Below are positions 22,581-35,575 of a DNA stretch of 64,000 nt, piece after piece (the first letter of the stretch is position 1; the number at the start of each line of letters is the position of its first letter). The notes beneath the pieces are model-generated. The model had not been told where the DNA came from. It searched no databases and saw only the letters and a program-made list of their open reading frames with translations. The stretch lies in assembly GCF_003945595.2 (NCBI RefSeq), contig NW_024104357.1, positions 248,001 to 312,000 of the forward strand, read 5' to 3'. A program made the translations under genes and the position numbers. This DNA comes from Pipra filicauda (Eukaryota > Chordata > Aves > Passeriformes > Pipridae).

Positions 22581-25299
22581 AACCCAAAGCCTGGAGACCA
22601 GCTCAGGTCAACAAAACTGCTTGGATAGAGGTTCAAGTTGGGACCTGAACAAGAAGAGGTCTCAAATATCACATAATTTCACGGGGTTGCTTCTTTGAAG
22701 GGCTGGCTGAGCCTCAGCTTTTCTTTACTAAACCCCAAATTCCTTTTGGCACCTCCCCACTTCCCGCTTGCCCTCGCCAGGTGCTTTGCCCCGAGGTTGC
22801 CAAAGCCCTTGCGCAAGTGCCAGCCACCTTTGCCCTGTTCCCAGTGAAATCCCTGTATGTGTTACCTCTGACATGACAACTAAAAGCCAGTGGGAGCTGA
22901 GTGGCAATGGGAAACAAGGAAGACCCTGGCTAAAAACAGAGACTTTAGGCCTATTTTCTGTGTCGGTTGACCAAAACTCATTGTATTTGTTACTCTTGTA
23001 GTAGAACGGCATCCCAGTGGTGCCTACTCTTCTTGGACACTTACAAAAGGAGTATCCTGCACGTAACTGGAGTCTCAGCATTGCCAGCCCCCATGATTTT
23101 ATTACCATCTTCTGATACTTGGAATTTTTCATAAAGCTGCGACTCTTGGGTGCAAGTAATTAAGTGACGCTCAACTTTCACTTGGAAATGAGAAGAAGTT
23201 TCTAGTCCTTGTTTTTGAAAAGCTGGAAAATGTGCCTAAAGGCACAGATTCCAAAAGGCAAATTAAAAGAACCAATATGTTTTATCTCTTTCTAAAACAA
23301 TTGTGATTTAGGGATGGGAATGGGGGGCTTGATTCATGATTTATAGATTCGGTGCTTGGCAGCTCTCTGGTCTCAATGGTGGCTACATGCAGATGGATCT
23401 GGGGCTTTCTGGGAGCTTCTCAGTGGTTTTTACCTGCTTCCCCACAGCACTTTTAAACAAAAGCCCCAGAAAAATCTCTGTAAGACTTATTCTACATCAG
23501 GCACAATTTAAAAACTGCTCATGGCATTTTATAGCCTGGTTCAGATCTAACCAGGTCTAATCTCATGTATTTAGATTCAAATGGGAGATACTGCCACTCT
23601 GCCAACAGGCTGAATGACACCTTTAACTGGGGTGGATGGCACTGAAGATTTGAAAAATGGGTTTCTGTGCGTATTTTGAAGGACTCAGAGCTGGGATTGG
23701 CCCTTTTTAAAATCCTGCTGGCATTTACATCACCCCTGTATGTTATTTCTTAACCTCGCTGTGCTGCTGCTTTCTTCCAGACCAGGAGAAGCACCCCTGC
23801 TGTGGTGTCCTTCCACGGAGGCTGTCCCAGGGGCTTGGCTGATCCAAGGGCAACTGAAATCCACAGGCGGCCCTGGCTGAACCTTCCCCAAAACTGCAGT
23901 TGAGTTATCTTTGGAGAAGGGCCCGTGTGGTTTTGGGCTGTGGCTCTCCAGTGCTCCTTCCCTCCCTTCGCAAAGATGGGGCTGTTGGAAGGGCTAAAGC
24001 ATTTCTGGTGGGCATCTGACCCATCACCTTATGCTGAGGGATCCTCTTATGCAGAGGAAGGGCATCGAGCAGCCATTGTAGCTTCAACAGCAGGGGCTGG
24101 GACATGTCTCTGCATGTCCCACATGGCTGTGTGTGTTGGTCCTGGTTTCTGGGTCAAACCCTTCCTGATGAGGCTGCACCCAGTTTCAGAGTCAGGAACT
24201 GCCTGGCAGCACCCCTTTCCTGCTCCTCAATCTATTCTGACGTGGAGATGTCCTCCTGCCTGTTTGCAGGCTGAGAACTCTCCTCCTCCAGGTGTATCTG
24301 GGGGTGTTTATGCCATAGCACTGATCACATGTCCAAGAAGCAGCAGGAATATGCTGGGTGTTTGCTGACCCTCATGGAAAGCAGGGATGTCAGAGGCCAC
24401 CAAGGACAAGTCTTCTGCAGGGTTTGTCCTCAGTCACGGGTTTCAAGCAAATCCCCATGTGTGGGCATCAGCGGGAGGATCCCAAACACATCTCCCTAAT
24501 GAAGGGGCACACACTCCTTCCCTTGCATTGTACTGAATTTTTTTGGTGAAAACCTATTGGGGCCAGCTGCAAGCAAAACAAACCCTCGCCAAGGCTCATC
24601 TGCCAGAGAGTGCCCGTGAACTGAGTGCCTGACTTTGCTCGTGGGGTGGTGTAAAACCAGAGCCATGCCCGGGGTGTCACCGGGATGCTGCTCCCCGGCC
24701 AGACTTCATACTTCTGGGGGAAGTCGAAGTAAACAGCTCCACCTTAAACTGCAGAGAGCACCTTAAGCTTTCTCTTGGCCTCCTGCCACCGAAACCGCTC
24801 CAGGCTGAGCTTTAATCAGAAGGAAGCCTGTGCTTTGCACTGTGGGGGAAGGGGTGGCCAGAAGGACATTTCTCCATTGATTTTTTAATTTTAAAAGTTT
24901 ATTTCGTGCGTGGTGGTGGGTTTTGGGCTGGGTTATTTTTTCCCCTTGAGACAATAAATTTCAAATTGATTTTGCAATCTTGTCTCCCCCATCCTTGTAC
25001 TCTCCCTTTCAAAGGTAATTGAGGAGAGGTTTCACTTGCCCCCCTGGCATCCCCTGGTCCCCTGTGACGTTCCCTGAAAAGGGTTTGCACAGCTGGGCTT
25101 GAGCAGGGACACACTTGGGGGGGGTGGGCAGCTCTATTCAAGGACACCCCTCCCCCCTTCCCCTCCCCCATAGGCATATTTCGGGATAAAGGATGTGTCT
25201 CCTCCCTGGAGGGGTCTCGATGGAGCCTGGATACCCTTTGCAAAGCACCCACAGCTCCCCCAGCCTTGGGCTGTGTCCCCAGTCCATGGCTCTCCCTCC
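22581..25299. other. Unassigned noncoding sequence
   Basis: Frames of 134 codons (minus, 22728-23132), 147 codons (plus, 23925-24368) and 179 codons (minus, 24899-25438) occur. The last is the longest in the window and overlaps plus-strand frames; none resembles a known family. A G-rich run (eight Gs, T, three Gs) lies near 25108. No repeat recognised. Confidence 0.45.
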
Positions 25300-25640
25300 A
25301 GCCCAGCCAATCAGAGGGTCTATTTTTCACCAGACATTTCTTGCTAATCAGACCATTAGCCCTTGTGCTGATTAACCAGCTAGTTCTCAATTTAATTAAA
25401 ACATACGTTTTTTTGGAAGAGCAGGAGGTTTCAATCATACTTCATTCTTATCGTTCCAGATCTGATTGGCATCAACCATAAGCATCAGGGGGAAACCAAA
25501 GCAATTAACCCTTTCCCTTGCTGAGGGGGGGCATTTGACTGCTAATTGACTATTCTCCCAGGGAAGCTGAAGATTTTTATAATGCTGCTTTGCACTAGAG
25601 CCTGAAGATCTCAAGGCATTTATCCTTTCTTTCTCAGGGT
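25300..25640. promoter_or_regulatory. TAAT-rich, possibly conserved noncoding block
   Basis: Contains AGCCAATCAGAG with a CCAAT word at 25307-25311, TTGCTAATCAGACCATTAG, GCTGATTAACCAGC, and the palindrome TTTAATTAAA at 25391-25400. Repeat-free. A minus-strand 179-codon frame runs into it, which I judge to be chance. An enhancer-like role is inferred. Confidence 0.28.
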
Positions 25641-26214
25641 TTCATTCAAATACAATGCAAAAAAAAATACACCAGCCAGGAACTCCAGCATGGAACCAGT
25701 ATTGCTATGCAGAGAAAGGGATGTAGGGCCAGATCCTCATGGGAGAGCAGAATGGGTGGATTAGGTGAGGTTCCTCTGTCTGAGCAGGGTACACTGGGTC
25801 CTGCCAGCCCCTGGCAGTGCCATGGATGGTGTTCCTGTGTTCAGCCCATGAGCTGGAGTGGGTTTGTGCACTGCTGCAGCCTGGAAGAGGCTTCACAGGT
25901 CATACCATGTTTCTAGGCTGTTGGGAAGTGGGAGACTCCAGCAGACAAGTAGGAATTTAGGGTAAGGAGAGACACGATCTGTCGCAATGAACCCCGAGCA
26001 GTGGGTGTATAACAGCAGAAATGTTCAAATGTTTGTTTTACAGTGAAAATAGTGAGCACTGGGCTCACCTGGGGGAGAGCCTGGGTGGACCCAGCCATGT
26101 TTGTCAGGCCCAGGAGGAGGATGCTGAGCCAGATAAGCACCACAACCCCCACACCCAGCTCCATGCCTGTGGAGCATTGGCCTCACTGCTGCAGGGGAAT
26201 TTGGGACAGGGCTC
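25641..26214. other. Unassigned noncoding sequence
   Basis: Unique sequence. GGGCCAGATCCTC near 25728 resembles one end of the palindromic relic at 15128 but is too short to call. Confidence 0.4.
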
Positions 26215-26239
26215 TTTTTTTTTTTTTTTTTTTTTTTTT
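26215..26239. repeat. 25-base T homopolymer
   Basis: Uninterrupted T25. It could be the poly(A) tail of a minus-strand retroposed insert, but the sequence just downstream has no TTTATT (reverse AATAAA) close by and no recognisable gene or SINE, so I leave it as a simple repeat. Homopolymer length in an assembly is often inexact. Confidence 0.9.
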
Positions 26240-27291
26240 AATCTCCTTTGGTATCTCATTACCAACCTCAAAAATATTTGGCTATAACTTACTTTTGAGG
26301 TTTGGGCTAAGTCCAGGTACTCCAGCAAGAGAAAAGTTAAAGCTAAATAAATGAGTTCAGGTTCAAACCTCTCCAGCCCTGGCCGCGGGGCGTTCCCCCG
26401 GCCACAGCCCGGGAGGCCTGGGGTGCTGGGAGAGCCCTTTCACAGGCAAACTGCTGCACAAAAGGCTTTGGAAAGTGTTTTCCAGAGGCAGATAATGGGT
26501 GATCTTTCGTCTTGCAAAAAAATCAAGCTAATAATTTGCTCCTCTGCATACCCCCATGATGGCAAGCTGCACCTCTCGGGATTTATTCCTCCCCTCCGCA
26601 CTTGACCGTGTTTCCCACGGCCCCTGGGGGCACAGCCTGCTCCTCTAAGTTTTTTTTACCCCACCACCAGCCTGGAGTAAATGGGGTGTTTGTAAAAGAC
26701 CTTCCTCTTTGCTTTGTAATTCCTGTTGGGAGGCAGCCACAGCCTTGCCCAGCTCTTCTCCTCCCATCCCTGTGCGCCACCCCAAACACAGGGACACTCT
26801 TGCAGCAATGTGGGGGAACCCTTGGTCACCCCACAGCCCTGAGCCTGGGCAAAGCTTTTTTAAGCCTCAGGAGCATTGAGACATTTGCTTTCTCTTTTGC
26901 AGGCTGCAGGGAGCACCCCCTTGTGCTGGGCTCCTCCTGCACCTGCCTCACCCGGCATCAGGGTGGATACGAAGGAATCCCATGGGGTTTAGGGAACTGC
27001 TGAGCTTACTGCTTTTTGTTTCAGATATTGCTTCCGTCAGGAACGGTTTCCTATATCCATCTTCCCAAACACATATGGCCAGATAAAAATAAACAAACAC
27101 AGATTCACATGCTGGAAAAGATCTGCCTGAAATCTCTCAAACAGGATCGTGTTCAGTCCCAGCGGGAATATCCATGTGGCAGTGCCGGGCAGCCTCTGGC
27201 ATTGGGATGGGCTGTTGTTGGAGGTGGCAGCCTCTTGCCTCAGCTCTCTGTTTTCATTTTGGTCATGCCCTGAGAGCTCTAATTGGATAGG
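26240..27291. other. Unassigned noncoding sequence with a small GC-rich patch
   Basis: A GC-rich patch with several CpGs lies at about 26382-26420 (GGCCGCGGGGCGTTCCCC and following). TTTGCTTTCTCTTTTGCAG ending at 26902 looks like a good splice acceptor, but no matching exon or donor can be supported. A 133-codon frame (26602-27003, plus) is unrecognised. Confidence 0.4.
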
Positions 27292-27526
27292 GATCACAGA
27301 ATCAAGGATCATAGAATCACAGAATCATTAAGGTTGGAAAAGACCTCTGAGGTCATCAAGTCCAACCATTAACCCAGCGCTGCCAAGCCCATCACTAAAC
27401 CATGTCCCTAAATGCCACATCTACACACTTTTTTTTAACACTTTCCAAGAATGGTGATTCCACCACTTCCTTGGTCAAGGTGGTGCAGGCTTGGCAGGTT
27501 ACGTTTTCCATGGGTAAAATTTCCTC
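27292..27526 (-). mobile_element. CR1 LINE 3' fragment, minus orientation
   Basis: Begins with repeated ATCACAGAATC/ATCATAGAATC words, the CR1 terminal microsatellite in reverse. It continues TTAAGGTTGGAAAAGACCTC, GGTCATCAAGTCCAACCATT and CTAAATGCCACATCTACAC. The minus-strand frame ending here reads FLESVKKKCVDVAFRDMV, a CR1-tail remnant. Beyond about 27480 the match weakens. The extended terminal repeat (about four units) is longer than in the other copies. Confidence 0.9.
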
Positions 27527-29699
27527 ACCTGTTGAATGGACACAAATTGCATTTGCACTGAAGGACTTGCAGTGTGGTGTATGCACATATTTGTGTGTGC
27601 AAACCCAGACTGTGCTCATAGAGTCACCCACCACTGCTTCTGCCCACACTCCATAACCTCTCTCTCTACCTGGAAACAGGATGCTGCTGCCTGGCCTTTG
27701 GGATGATCCCCCGAAGTGGTGCCTGGGACTGCTGGAGAGGTCAGCTGCCACTGAGGTGTGTGTGGACGTTCTTGCAACACGGGCTGCACACACACAAGCT
27801 ACTTTGCAGAGTCATCTATGAGGGAGACATTGGCTCTCTGTGCTCATAGCACATTTTTCTGCTTGAATTGCTGTAACATCAGCCAAATGAGGAGGGACTG
27901 CAAATGATCACAAAAGCTGGGGAACTCCTGGGGTTCAACATGCCGGGAATATCAAGCTACTGTCTGGAAAAATACAAAAAACGCTGTTGATTCATTCCTG
28001 CAGCCCCTGACATATAAATTAGGTAACTAACCTGACCTGTGACTGTTTCTCCAAGAGACCGGCTGAGACATGACAAATATGCCCTTCAACATACCAGGGC
28101 TGATTACTAAGAGTGCTATGGGAATAGCTCAGAGCCTCACAGTTACATTTTAATAAACAAGATGCCATTTAAGGAAAACCATGGTGCTGTTGGAAAGCTC
28201 TCGGGTCCCATCCACCTGTCTGCAGAGGAGCTGTGCCAAGAGCCCTGGGCATGGCAGGATGGGTGATATTCAGGGTGTCTTTAGGGAAAATCCTTGCTCT
28301 TATTCATAGAAAAAAGGACTTTGGATTGTTTTTTGTTTGAAGTATAGGGTTCAGGTTTGGGTGGAGAGTCTTTCCTGGTCATCACCGTGGACATAGGGTG
28401 TCTGTCTGGCTCCTGGGGTGGATGAAGGTGAATATGCGCTCTCCATGACCATGAGCTCCTGTGCCCAGGAGTCAAAGCTCCCCAGCCCTTGAACTCATGC
28501 TATCAGTATTGCATCTGATGAAAGCAGCTTTCCAGGCATGCAAAAAAAGCCATTTCATTGCCATCCTGATGGATTTATTGCATGTTGACAGAGCTAGGAG
28601 CAGGGCAGCTCCCACCTCCCTCTGCAGTGCTTCTGAATCACCCGTGGGAAATGTTTGGTTTAGCACTTGCTGGGGAGGGGCTGGGCACAAAATACTTGTT
28701 TGAACTATTCCCTATTTGTGTTAAGGCCATAAAACCTGTACACCTGTCCCAAAGCCTGAGCTACAAAGGGGCCAAGCCCCAGCTGAGGGGGTGGTTGAGG
28801 GGTCTTGCTGGTGGGGGGTACCAGGAGTGGGGATGGTACCTGGTCACTCTTTGGAAAGCAGCAGGGCTGGGACAACAATTAAACCTTACTCCTCCAGCTG
28901 AGTGCAACTTGCACCACATTATTCCCCATAAAAACAAGGACAGGAGTGTGGCACTGGTAGCACAGCTCAGCTGAGGCTTTGCTGGTTTGTGTGGCTGTGG
29001 CTGGGGGAGATTTTGTGGTGCCCGTGGCACAGGAGTCAGAGGTTTGCCTGGACAGATTTTCACCTCCTGCCTGTTCACATCTATGGACAGCTCAGACATT
29101 TGGGGCTGACATCACTTGTGCTTACATCCCCCTGCTCAGCTTTGCTTCCTGCTCCACTCCTCTACCTGCCCCACTGCCCTGGGAGCACCTGTGCAGGACA
29201 TCCCATCACCTGCCTGGTCCTCTCTGCAGCCACAGCCTCCATATGCAGATTTTGGCTGGGTGGGACAGGTCTGAGTGCATCCTGCACCAGCATCTCCCAC
29301 CCTGCTCAAGGGTGTGGGCCTGGACACAGTGTTGGCCCTGACACTGAGTGTTTCCAGGATGAATTTTTCCCCACAGAATTACTCCGGCTCGCTTCAGGCT
29401 TAGCTAAGGATTCTGTTCCTCTCCCATCTGCCCAAGCCATTTCAATCCTTGAGTTCCAACATGCAATTTCACCACAGTGGCTTTGTTTCAAAGGGTGACC
29501 AAACTGCAAATCACCCCCTTCAAATCCCCAGTCATGCACTTTACATTAAGCAATTAAACTGAGCAATAAATATCACTTTGTTGTGAACAAGCCTCCATTT
29601 CCTTTCTTATTTTAATAACAATAATGGCCAAACTTCTGTTTAAGAAGCATTTTCTGGCTCTATTAGGAAATGTGCCAACCTATTCAAAGAGACACAGGA
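27527..29699. other. Unassigned noncoding sequence
   Basis: A 169-codon frame (28989-29498, plus) overlaps a 120-codon frame in another phase (28979-29341) and minus-strand frames, so it is probably chance in GC-richer sequence. No repeat or RNA gene was recognised. Confidence 0.45.
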
Positions 29700-29805
29700 T
29701 TTGTATGGAGAGGTAATAGCTTTTATTAAGCCAAATTATATAATTAGTAAAAAAACAGCCAAGCTTTCAGGCACACAAGCCCTTCTTCAGACCTGGGGAG
29801 AGGCA
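29700..29805 (-). repeat. Ancient LINE/SINE-like 3' tail relic, family uncertain
   Basis: Read on the minus strand it gives TCTGAAGAAGGGCTTGTGTG, CCTGAAAGCTTGGCTG, then TTAATAAAAGCTATTACCTC. That order matches a dispersed amniote repeat tail I recall (ctgaagaagg...gaaagcttg...aataaaagatattacctc), but I cannot name the family with certainty. The left end is about 29700; the body beyond 29805 is not recognisable. Confidence 0.5.
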
Positions 29806-30175
29806 GTGGCTCCTGGCAGCTGCAGAACATCTGTTTGTCGGGGATTGCTCTAGCCCAGGTCTCTTTGATCAATGCTGCTCTGCCTGGGGCAACGTGTCTG
29901 GCACTGGCTCCCACACTTTCCTGGGCTGGGTTTAAGAGGGGCAACTCCAGTTTGGGCAATGTTTCCCCTCAGGTTCCTCTGAGCATAGTTTCAGGGTTAG
30001 GTATACTTTTTTTTTTCAAGTTTGAGTTTATCTTACAGCTTTTGGGATGACTTCTGACCTACAGCAACCATCTCTCATTTGGTGTTGCAGCATATGAACA
30101 AAAACCTGTGTTAAATACACATGAGCCCCAAATGGTCTGTGTCTCACACTGCATGCAAAGGTCTAATGTTTTGTG

Positions 30176-30193
30176 TTTTTTTTTTTTTTTTTT
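30176..30193. repeat. 18-base T homopolymer
   Basis: Uninterrupted T18 between two ancient repeat relics. May be an old insert tail or plain slippage. Confidence 0.85.
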
Positions 30194-30273
30194 AAATGTA
30201 ATTTTCTGAACATTCAGTATGAGCACACAGGATTCCCACAACTTCTTCTGGCACAGACTTTGCTTCATCTTTC

Positions 30274-30375
30274 AGACTGGAACCCTCTTGGGGCAGGGAC
30301 CATGGTTTTAATTATGTACAGCTCCCAGCTGAGCAGAACCATCAGTCCCCATTAAGTGAATAAATAATTACTTCA
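30274..30375 (+). repeat. MIR/L2-type 3' end relic
   Basis: GACTGGAACCCTCTTGGGGC then AGGGACCATGGTTTTAATTA, an ACAGCTCCCAGC segment and GTGAATAAATAATTA match the widespread tail pattern (gactgtaagctccttggggcagggacc ... aataaataa) shared by old CORE-SINE/L2-type repeats of amniotes. Which of the related families it belongs to cannot be settled by eye. Confidence 0.5.
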
Positions 30376-33300
30376 GTGAAGCACAACTCACTCCTGGCTC
30401 AAGCCCATTACTGAAGTGTTCGTAGGTCATGGTGTATTTGTAAGCATATCTTATTTAAGATATGCAGTTTGGACAACCCATCAGCAAAGATGTCAAATTA
30501 GCCTCCAAATCCTAATACATTTTGATGGCAGATACTTCAATTTATTAGTAACACATATCCATTGTTATCTGCCACTGCAGGAGCACAGAACTATGTCACT
30601 GGACTCCACATGAGGATGCGCCAAGAAGTTCAAAGACTGGGGAGAAGAGCCGGGTGAAGCTCCTGACATCTCACAGCACTGGCTTGGGCTGGTGCTCCTC
30701 ATCAAAAATGCAGGATAAACCTCTCTTCATCAAGGGATTAGGTCCCACAAAAACATGTTGTGGTCCTGGACTGCTCCCAGGCCCCACATCATGCAGGTTA
30801 ACACCCAAGTTGGCCAGGTGAGAAGGTTTCCATACCTGTCTCTCATCACAGCCTTGTTCCTGTGCAGAGATTGTTCAAGTTGAATCACCAGTGAAGGTCG
30901 TTTGGGTTGTGTCTGTCACATCCCCTTTTTATGCCAGTCACTAATTTGCAGAAGAGCAAGAGCTGCATGGGAAGAGGATAATTAAAATGGGAAAATACCC
31001 CACAATTCCCAGGAGAAAAATACAGATGGCAGAATGGAACACAGGATTCCTACTTCTTTTACATTTTGCCTGCAAGCTCTGAATGGTTTTTATCCACGGT
31101 TTATTTATGATCAGACCTTGGAGCAATAGAAAAACTGCCCTGCTCCCACAAGGGCTCATTCCCTATGGACTAAAGGTTTTTTTCTCTCCCATCGAGCTCT
31201 AGAGAACAACTGACACTTGGCACATACCCTCTGCCGTGGTGTTGGATGTTTGCTCTGGCTGGGTCCCAGATCATCATCTCCCATGATGATGTCTCCTTGC
31301 TGGCAATGTCTTCCCACCAGGTACAAGAGCTGCCAGCCCCATCCTCCCCCTACTGCAACATTCCCTGTTTTATATCACTCTGAGGCTTTTGAGCAGCTGT
31401 TTCAGGTTCACCTTCAGCCGAAGCCTCCAAGCCCAGCCACGCTGGACATTGCTTCAAGTGTTTCTGAGCTACTCTGACACATCAGTTACACTTTCCTCTC
31501 TCAGGGACTTTTCCCAAGACTTGCTGTTGCCTTTGTGAGCTACCCTGTGTGTGCTCGGGCACTGCTGATTAAACAGTGAAGTTCCCAAGTGTCCTCATCA
31601 TCCCATCTGTCACTGTTGACATGGCCACATATTCCCCATGTGCCACATCACTGGGGGAGCTTCTCTCTAGTTCCTGTATCTTCCTGGCGCAAGCCAGACT
31701 GGTGACATCAAGTTTTATAGGCAAGCATCACCTTATGGATATTTTGTCCAGGTTACACAGAATATCCACTTCATACCCTCCGATGCCACCACATGCCACA
31801 TGCTGTGTGTTAGGCAAAGGATTGTTCAAAGAGGAAAAAGTATAAAAATCACAAATGTTACAAATACACAGCATGGAGACATCAGAGAATTCTGGGACCC
31901 ACACAGTTAGGAATCTTTTTGGGTAAAAAGGCAGAGATTATTGCAGGAAGTCTGAGAACAATGCTTGACTATTTAAGGACAACTGGCGTTTCCTTTCTGA
32001 ACATCAGCACTATTTATTTGTTTTGGGGTCCAGCCAGATCCCATTTGATGTCTGCTCTCCTGTTAAGGTGGAAAAGTATTTGCAAGAACTTGCTCAATGT
32101 TACCAAAACAGAACTGGCCTATATCTCTATTTGTGTGCATTAATGCCTTGGAAACCATCCGTGGTTGCCACAAGATGTTATGGATACCGGAAATATAAAT
32201 TAATTAAAAAAGCTGTAGAATTCTTGAAAGAAGGTCCAGTGAGGATGATTAAAATGAGATGTCACAGATCTCCAGCAGTTGGGAAGGTGCTCCCCGACCA
32301 CTTTTGCATTGCCCTAAAGCTCTTCCCGAGCCACCCAGCACTGGACATTGAAAAAAAAAAAGAGGATATAAATGACCTTTTGCAATGCCCCAGGGGGATG
32401 TCTTGCCTATGGAAGAGGTGTATTTTCTAGCCCCACTCTTTCCTGAGCAAGGCTTCAGTGCCAACACTACTACCAATTTCCAGTTTTCTCTATCACAATG
32501 TCAGATTTCAAAGTAACATCCAGAGCTAATCCCACACTGGCTTCAAAGGTTTCATTACCATCATATTCTACAAGGAATATTTAAGTCTTAATCATTATCA
32601 GGCTAGCTGACAACCTGGGGAAGAGATGGGGAACATGGTGGTCCTGCTCCAAACAAAGAGACATCTTTCAGTCTCTGTCAGTGTTGGGCTGCAGCATCTC
32701 TGCTATGGAAAATTTCATTATTACTCAATCTCCATATCCTAGCAAACAGAAAGGGGTCTTCCCAGAACCTCAGCAAGACAATGCAACACTGTGCTACAGA
32801 ATACTGTGCCATCTAAAACAAGGTGATATTCCTGGTCTCCACACCCAGCACTGACATGATTCCAAATAAAATTACAATAAATGCATGGAAAAAAAAAAAA
32901 AGCTGTCAGGTGATTATGGTTTGCTCACGGGTTGGCATCACCACTTCCATGGGGAATAATGAGCACAACCAGCCAAGCACTCCCATTTCCACACTTTGAT
33001 GTGGTTAGGGCACTTTTCTCCAAGATGGGAACAGGACTCTCATTCCTGTGATTGTGAGTTAAGACTGCTCCTCCCTTATTTTTGAAAATTCTGTAAGTCT
33101 CCCCAGACTAAGGAATGAAAAATATTTTCGTACCAGCAGCGCAGCCTTTCTTATGCTTTATGTCCAACCTCACCTGACATGAAAAACTGTCATAAAACAT
33201 CCTAAAAGCAGAGCAGAAAGCCTGAGGTGCAGGTGAAGAGTCATGGGGCGGCTGTGAGGGTTATATTCCACAGGCTTCAGTAATTCACAGGAAAGGACAG

Positions 33301-33689
33301 GGCAGCTCGGTTTGCATAAACTGTTAAAGGGTATTTCCAAATATTAACCATGGTACCAGAAATCAGGATTGCTTCACCCATTACAGGCAACACAAAACCA
33401 TCATAGCTTTCTTCTGAAATTCAAATTCCAGTATAATAAACAATTTAACCCCTTCTATTAACCAGGAATCAAGGAGCCATAGCAATTAGGCTAGAAAAGG
33501 GGAAAGAAACAGATGAAGCCAAAATAGCAGTAGCACATTTGGCCAGCCCTGCAGAAACGACAAAAAACTGGCTGGATTCCAGTGTCTGCTTGCTTTGCAG
33601 CTCTAGGGCAGGTCTGGCTGTACAATCTTTACATAGAAATCAGACTCTGCCCACTCCTCCCTCCTGCTTTTCTTACAGCAGACAGTGGT
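30376..33689. other. Unassigned noncoding sequence
   Basis: A 135-codon frame (32023-32430, plus) and a 75-codon minus frame overlap; no family recognised. An A13 run lies at 32889-32901. Nothing else was supported in 3.3 kb of ordinary unique sequence. Confidence 0.45.
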
Positions 33690-33990
33690 AGCGGGGGGAG
33701 TCTGTGGGCCAGATGAAGTTGCCTTGGCGCTTATTCCATTAGAGGCAAGGAGATTTTCTCCATTTTTTTAATTAGAAAAAAATCCTTGCCTCGACCCAAA
33801 CATAGTCTCCTGCTCATGTGCTAAATGGCTTAATTTCCCCTTCACTTACACTGCCCTGAAACTACTTCTATTTGTTATGTCATCACCGATGACATAATTT
33901 GCTCAAGGCCCTCAGTAATGAAGTGCAAAAAAAGTATTAAAAATACAGGCCACTTCTCTGGCTGACAGGATTGGTTTTAGTGCAAGCAAG
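33690..33990. promoter_or_regulatory. Possible conserved noncoding block with a perfect inverted repeat
   Basis: Repeat-free and frame-free, with TTTTTTAATTAG near 33765. At 33875-33897 TTATGTCATC and GATGACATAA form perfect 10-bp arms around the 3-base centre ACC. The arms contain TGACA (MEIS/PREP-type) and TGACAT, related to ATF/CRE half-sites. Such symmetry outside a repeat suggests a dimeric binding site; function is inferred. Confidence 0.35.
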
Positions 33991-35536
33991 GGGAAAAGGG
34001 GGTGTTTCTTTCTTCTGTCTAAATAATGAAAGGACTCCACGGGGCAGCCTGGAGCATCAGCCGTAACTACTTCCCCCAGACAGCCCCCCACAAACCCCAG
34101 CCTGGGAAACTTGTTGGTTTTGGCTTCATTTCCAGCTGGCCTGACCTGGGAACAGGTATCACACAGCTTGCACTGCTCTGATCTTTACTTACAAGGACCT
34201 GAGATCCCCGATTATAAAATCAAAAGTCCTGAAGCAACACTAACATTTATTTACAGCAAACTTTCTTTCTTAGTCACCCATTAGGGACTGAAAGCTGTCT
34301 CCTGCTGCTGTTCCATACTGCTTTGTGGTCACAGCCGTTAAATTCATGTTGGAGTTTGCAACCTCATTGTGTTTCTTTCCTCATTTCTCCTCATTTCTGG
34401 TCTTTTGGGCAGTTTTTTGTTCTGAAGAGTAGTCCAATTTGATACATTAACCTCACACAGTCGCATTTGCAAATGACGTCTCTTTCTCACTGCTGCATTG
34501 CTCATGGAAGCACTTTGAGTGCTGCAGACTATTTAGAGGCTCACAGTCTTTAAAAGCTCTTCATCCAAGGATACAAGAAAATAACAGACTGCCCTATGGC
34601 ACCAACACTCAATCTGCTTGAAGGCAGATCTCAGCATGAGCTGTTATTCCTGTGTTATTCAATATGCTGTTCTCTGAGCGTGGCTGGTGCCCTCACACAG
34701 ACCCATCCCTCCACTGTGAGTTTCACCCCCATCACCACCCTGGGCAGCCTTGCTGATGATGGGATTGCTGGAAACCCCTGGGACACGCTGGGAGCCAGCA
34801 GCCCTGCACCACAGTCTATGTGTGACTCACCCAACAACACCCACTCAGCCCCCTGTGCTTTCTTGCCTTGCTCAAAGCAGGCATACAGAGTGTCTTAGTG
34901 CTCTCAAAAACAGACAGGTAGAAATTCCTTAAGAAAAAGCTAGAAGAGCATTAGTTCTGCTGAAAGAAGAAAGGAAGGAAACAAGAGAGGAAAAGCAGAA
35001 AAGCCCTCTGGTAGGGACCGTGGTCTCTTTATAGGAGAAGTCTGAGCTGCCCTAATACTCTCCAGCTGAGCTGGAGGCTGAAATCCATCTGCACCTGGAA
35101 ACCAGAGCCCTCTGCACCCCACTGCTCAGGAGGAGACTCGTGGGCTTAAGGTGATGGTGGAGCTTGTGGGAGATCACTGGCTGTCTGATGTGTCTGTAGC
35201 TCTGCTGAATTACAAAGCGCAAGGCAGAACTGTTTAGATTTTTTCCTTTGTTCCATTGTTTTAGTGAGCTGCGGTCACATTCCTGGGGCAGTGTCTGCTT
35301 TTCAGATTGGCAGACTGTAGGTTAGGCTTTCAATTGATTTATGGCTTGTTTTCCTAGGGTGGTTAGCTAGCTAACACAGAAAAGAGCAAAAGGATCCAGA
35401 CAACATATATTATCTTGTTTTCAAGACCTTTCCAAGGGTTTTGGCTCCGGGGCTAAGGGAAGGCCCCTCTTCCATGTGGGAAAAACATGAAGCAGGAAGA
35501 AAAGTGTAGTTGTATTCCCTGGGAATTGAGAACTGG
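33991..35536. other. Unassigned noncoding sequence
   Basis: A 100-codon frame (34596-34898, plus) overlaps a minus frame; both unrecognised. No repeat seen. Confidence 0.45.
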
Positions 35537-35575
35537 GGTGTTTTAAATTATTTTGGAGGTGTTTTAAATTATTTT
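35537..35575. repeat. 21-bp-period duplication, two copies
   Basis: GGTGTTTTAAATTATTTT occurs at 35537-35554 and again at 35558-35575, separated by GGA. The copies are identical, so the duplication is probably fairly recent. Confidence 0.9.

Noticed and set aside
24899..25438. 179-codon open frame on the minus strand
   Set aside because: It is the longest frame, but it overlaps plus-strand frames, has no recognised domain, runs through a G-rich stretch and into a TAAT-rich block. Frames of this length are expected by chance in 64 kb.
26215..26345. T25 tract as the tail of a minus-strand processed pseudogene
   Set aside because: No polyadenylation signal near the tail and no recognisable gene sequence downstream.
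28989..29498. 169-codon open frame on the plus strand
   Set aside because: Overlaps a 120-codon frame in another phase and minus frames. Composition is proline, serine and leucine rich, as in random GC-rich sequence.
32023..32430. 135-codon frame that looks fairly protein-like
   Set aside because: No motif or family could be named, and it overlaps other frames. Without homology or splice support it cannot be called an exon.
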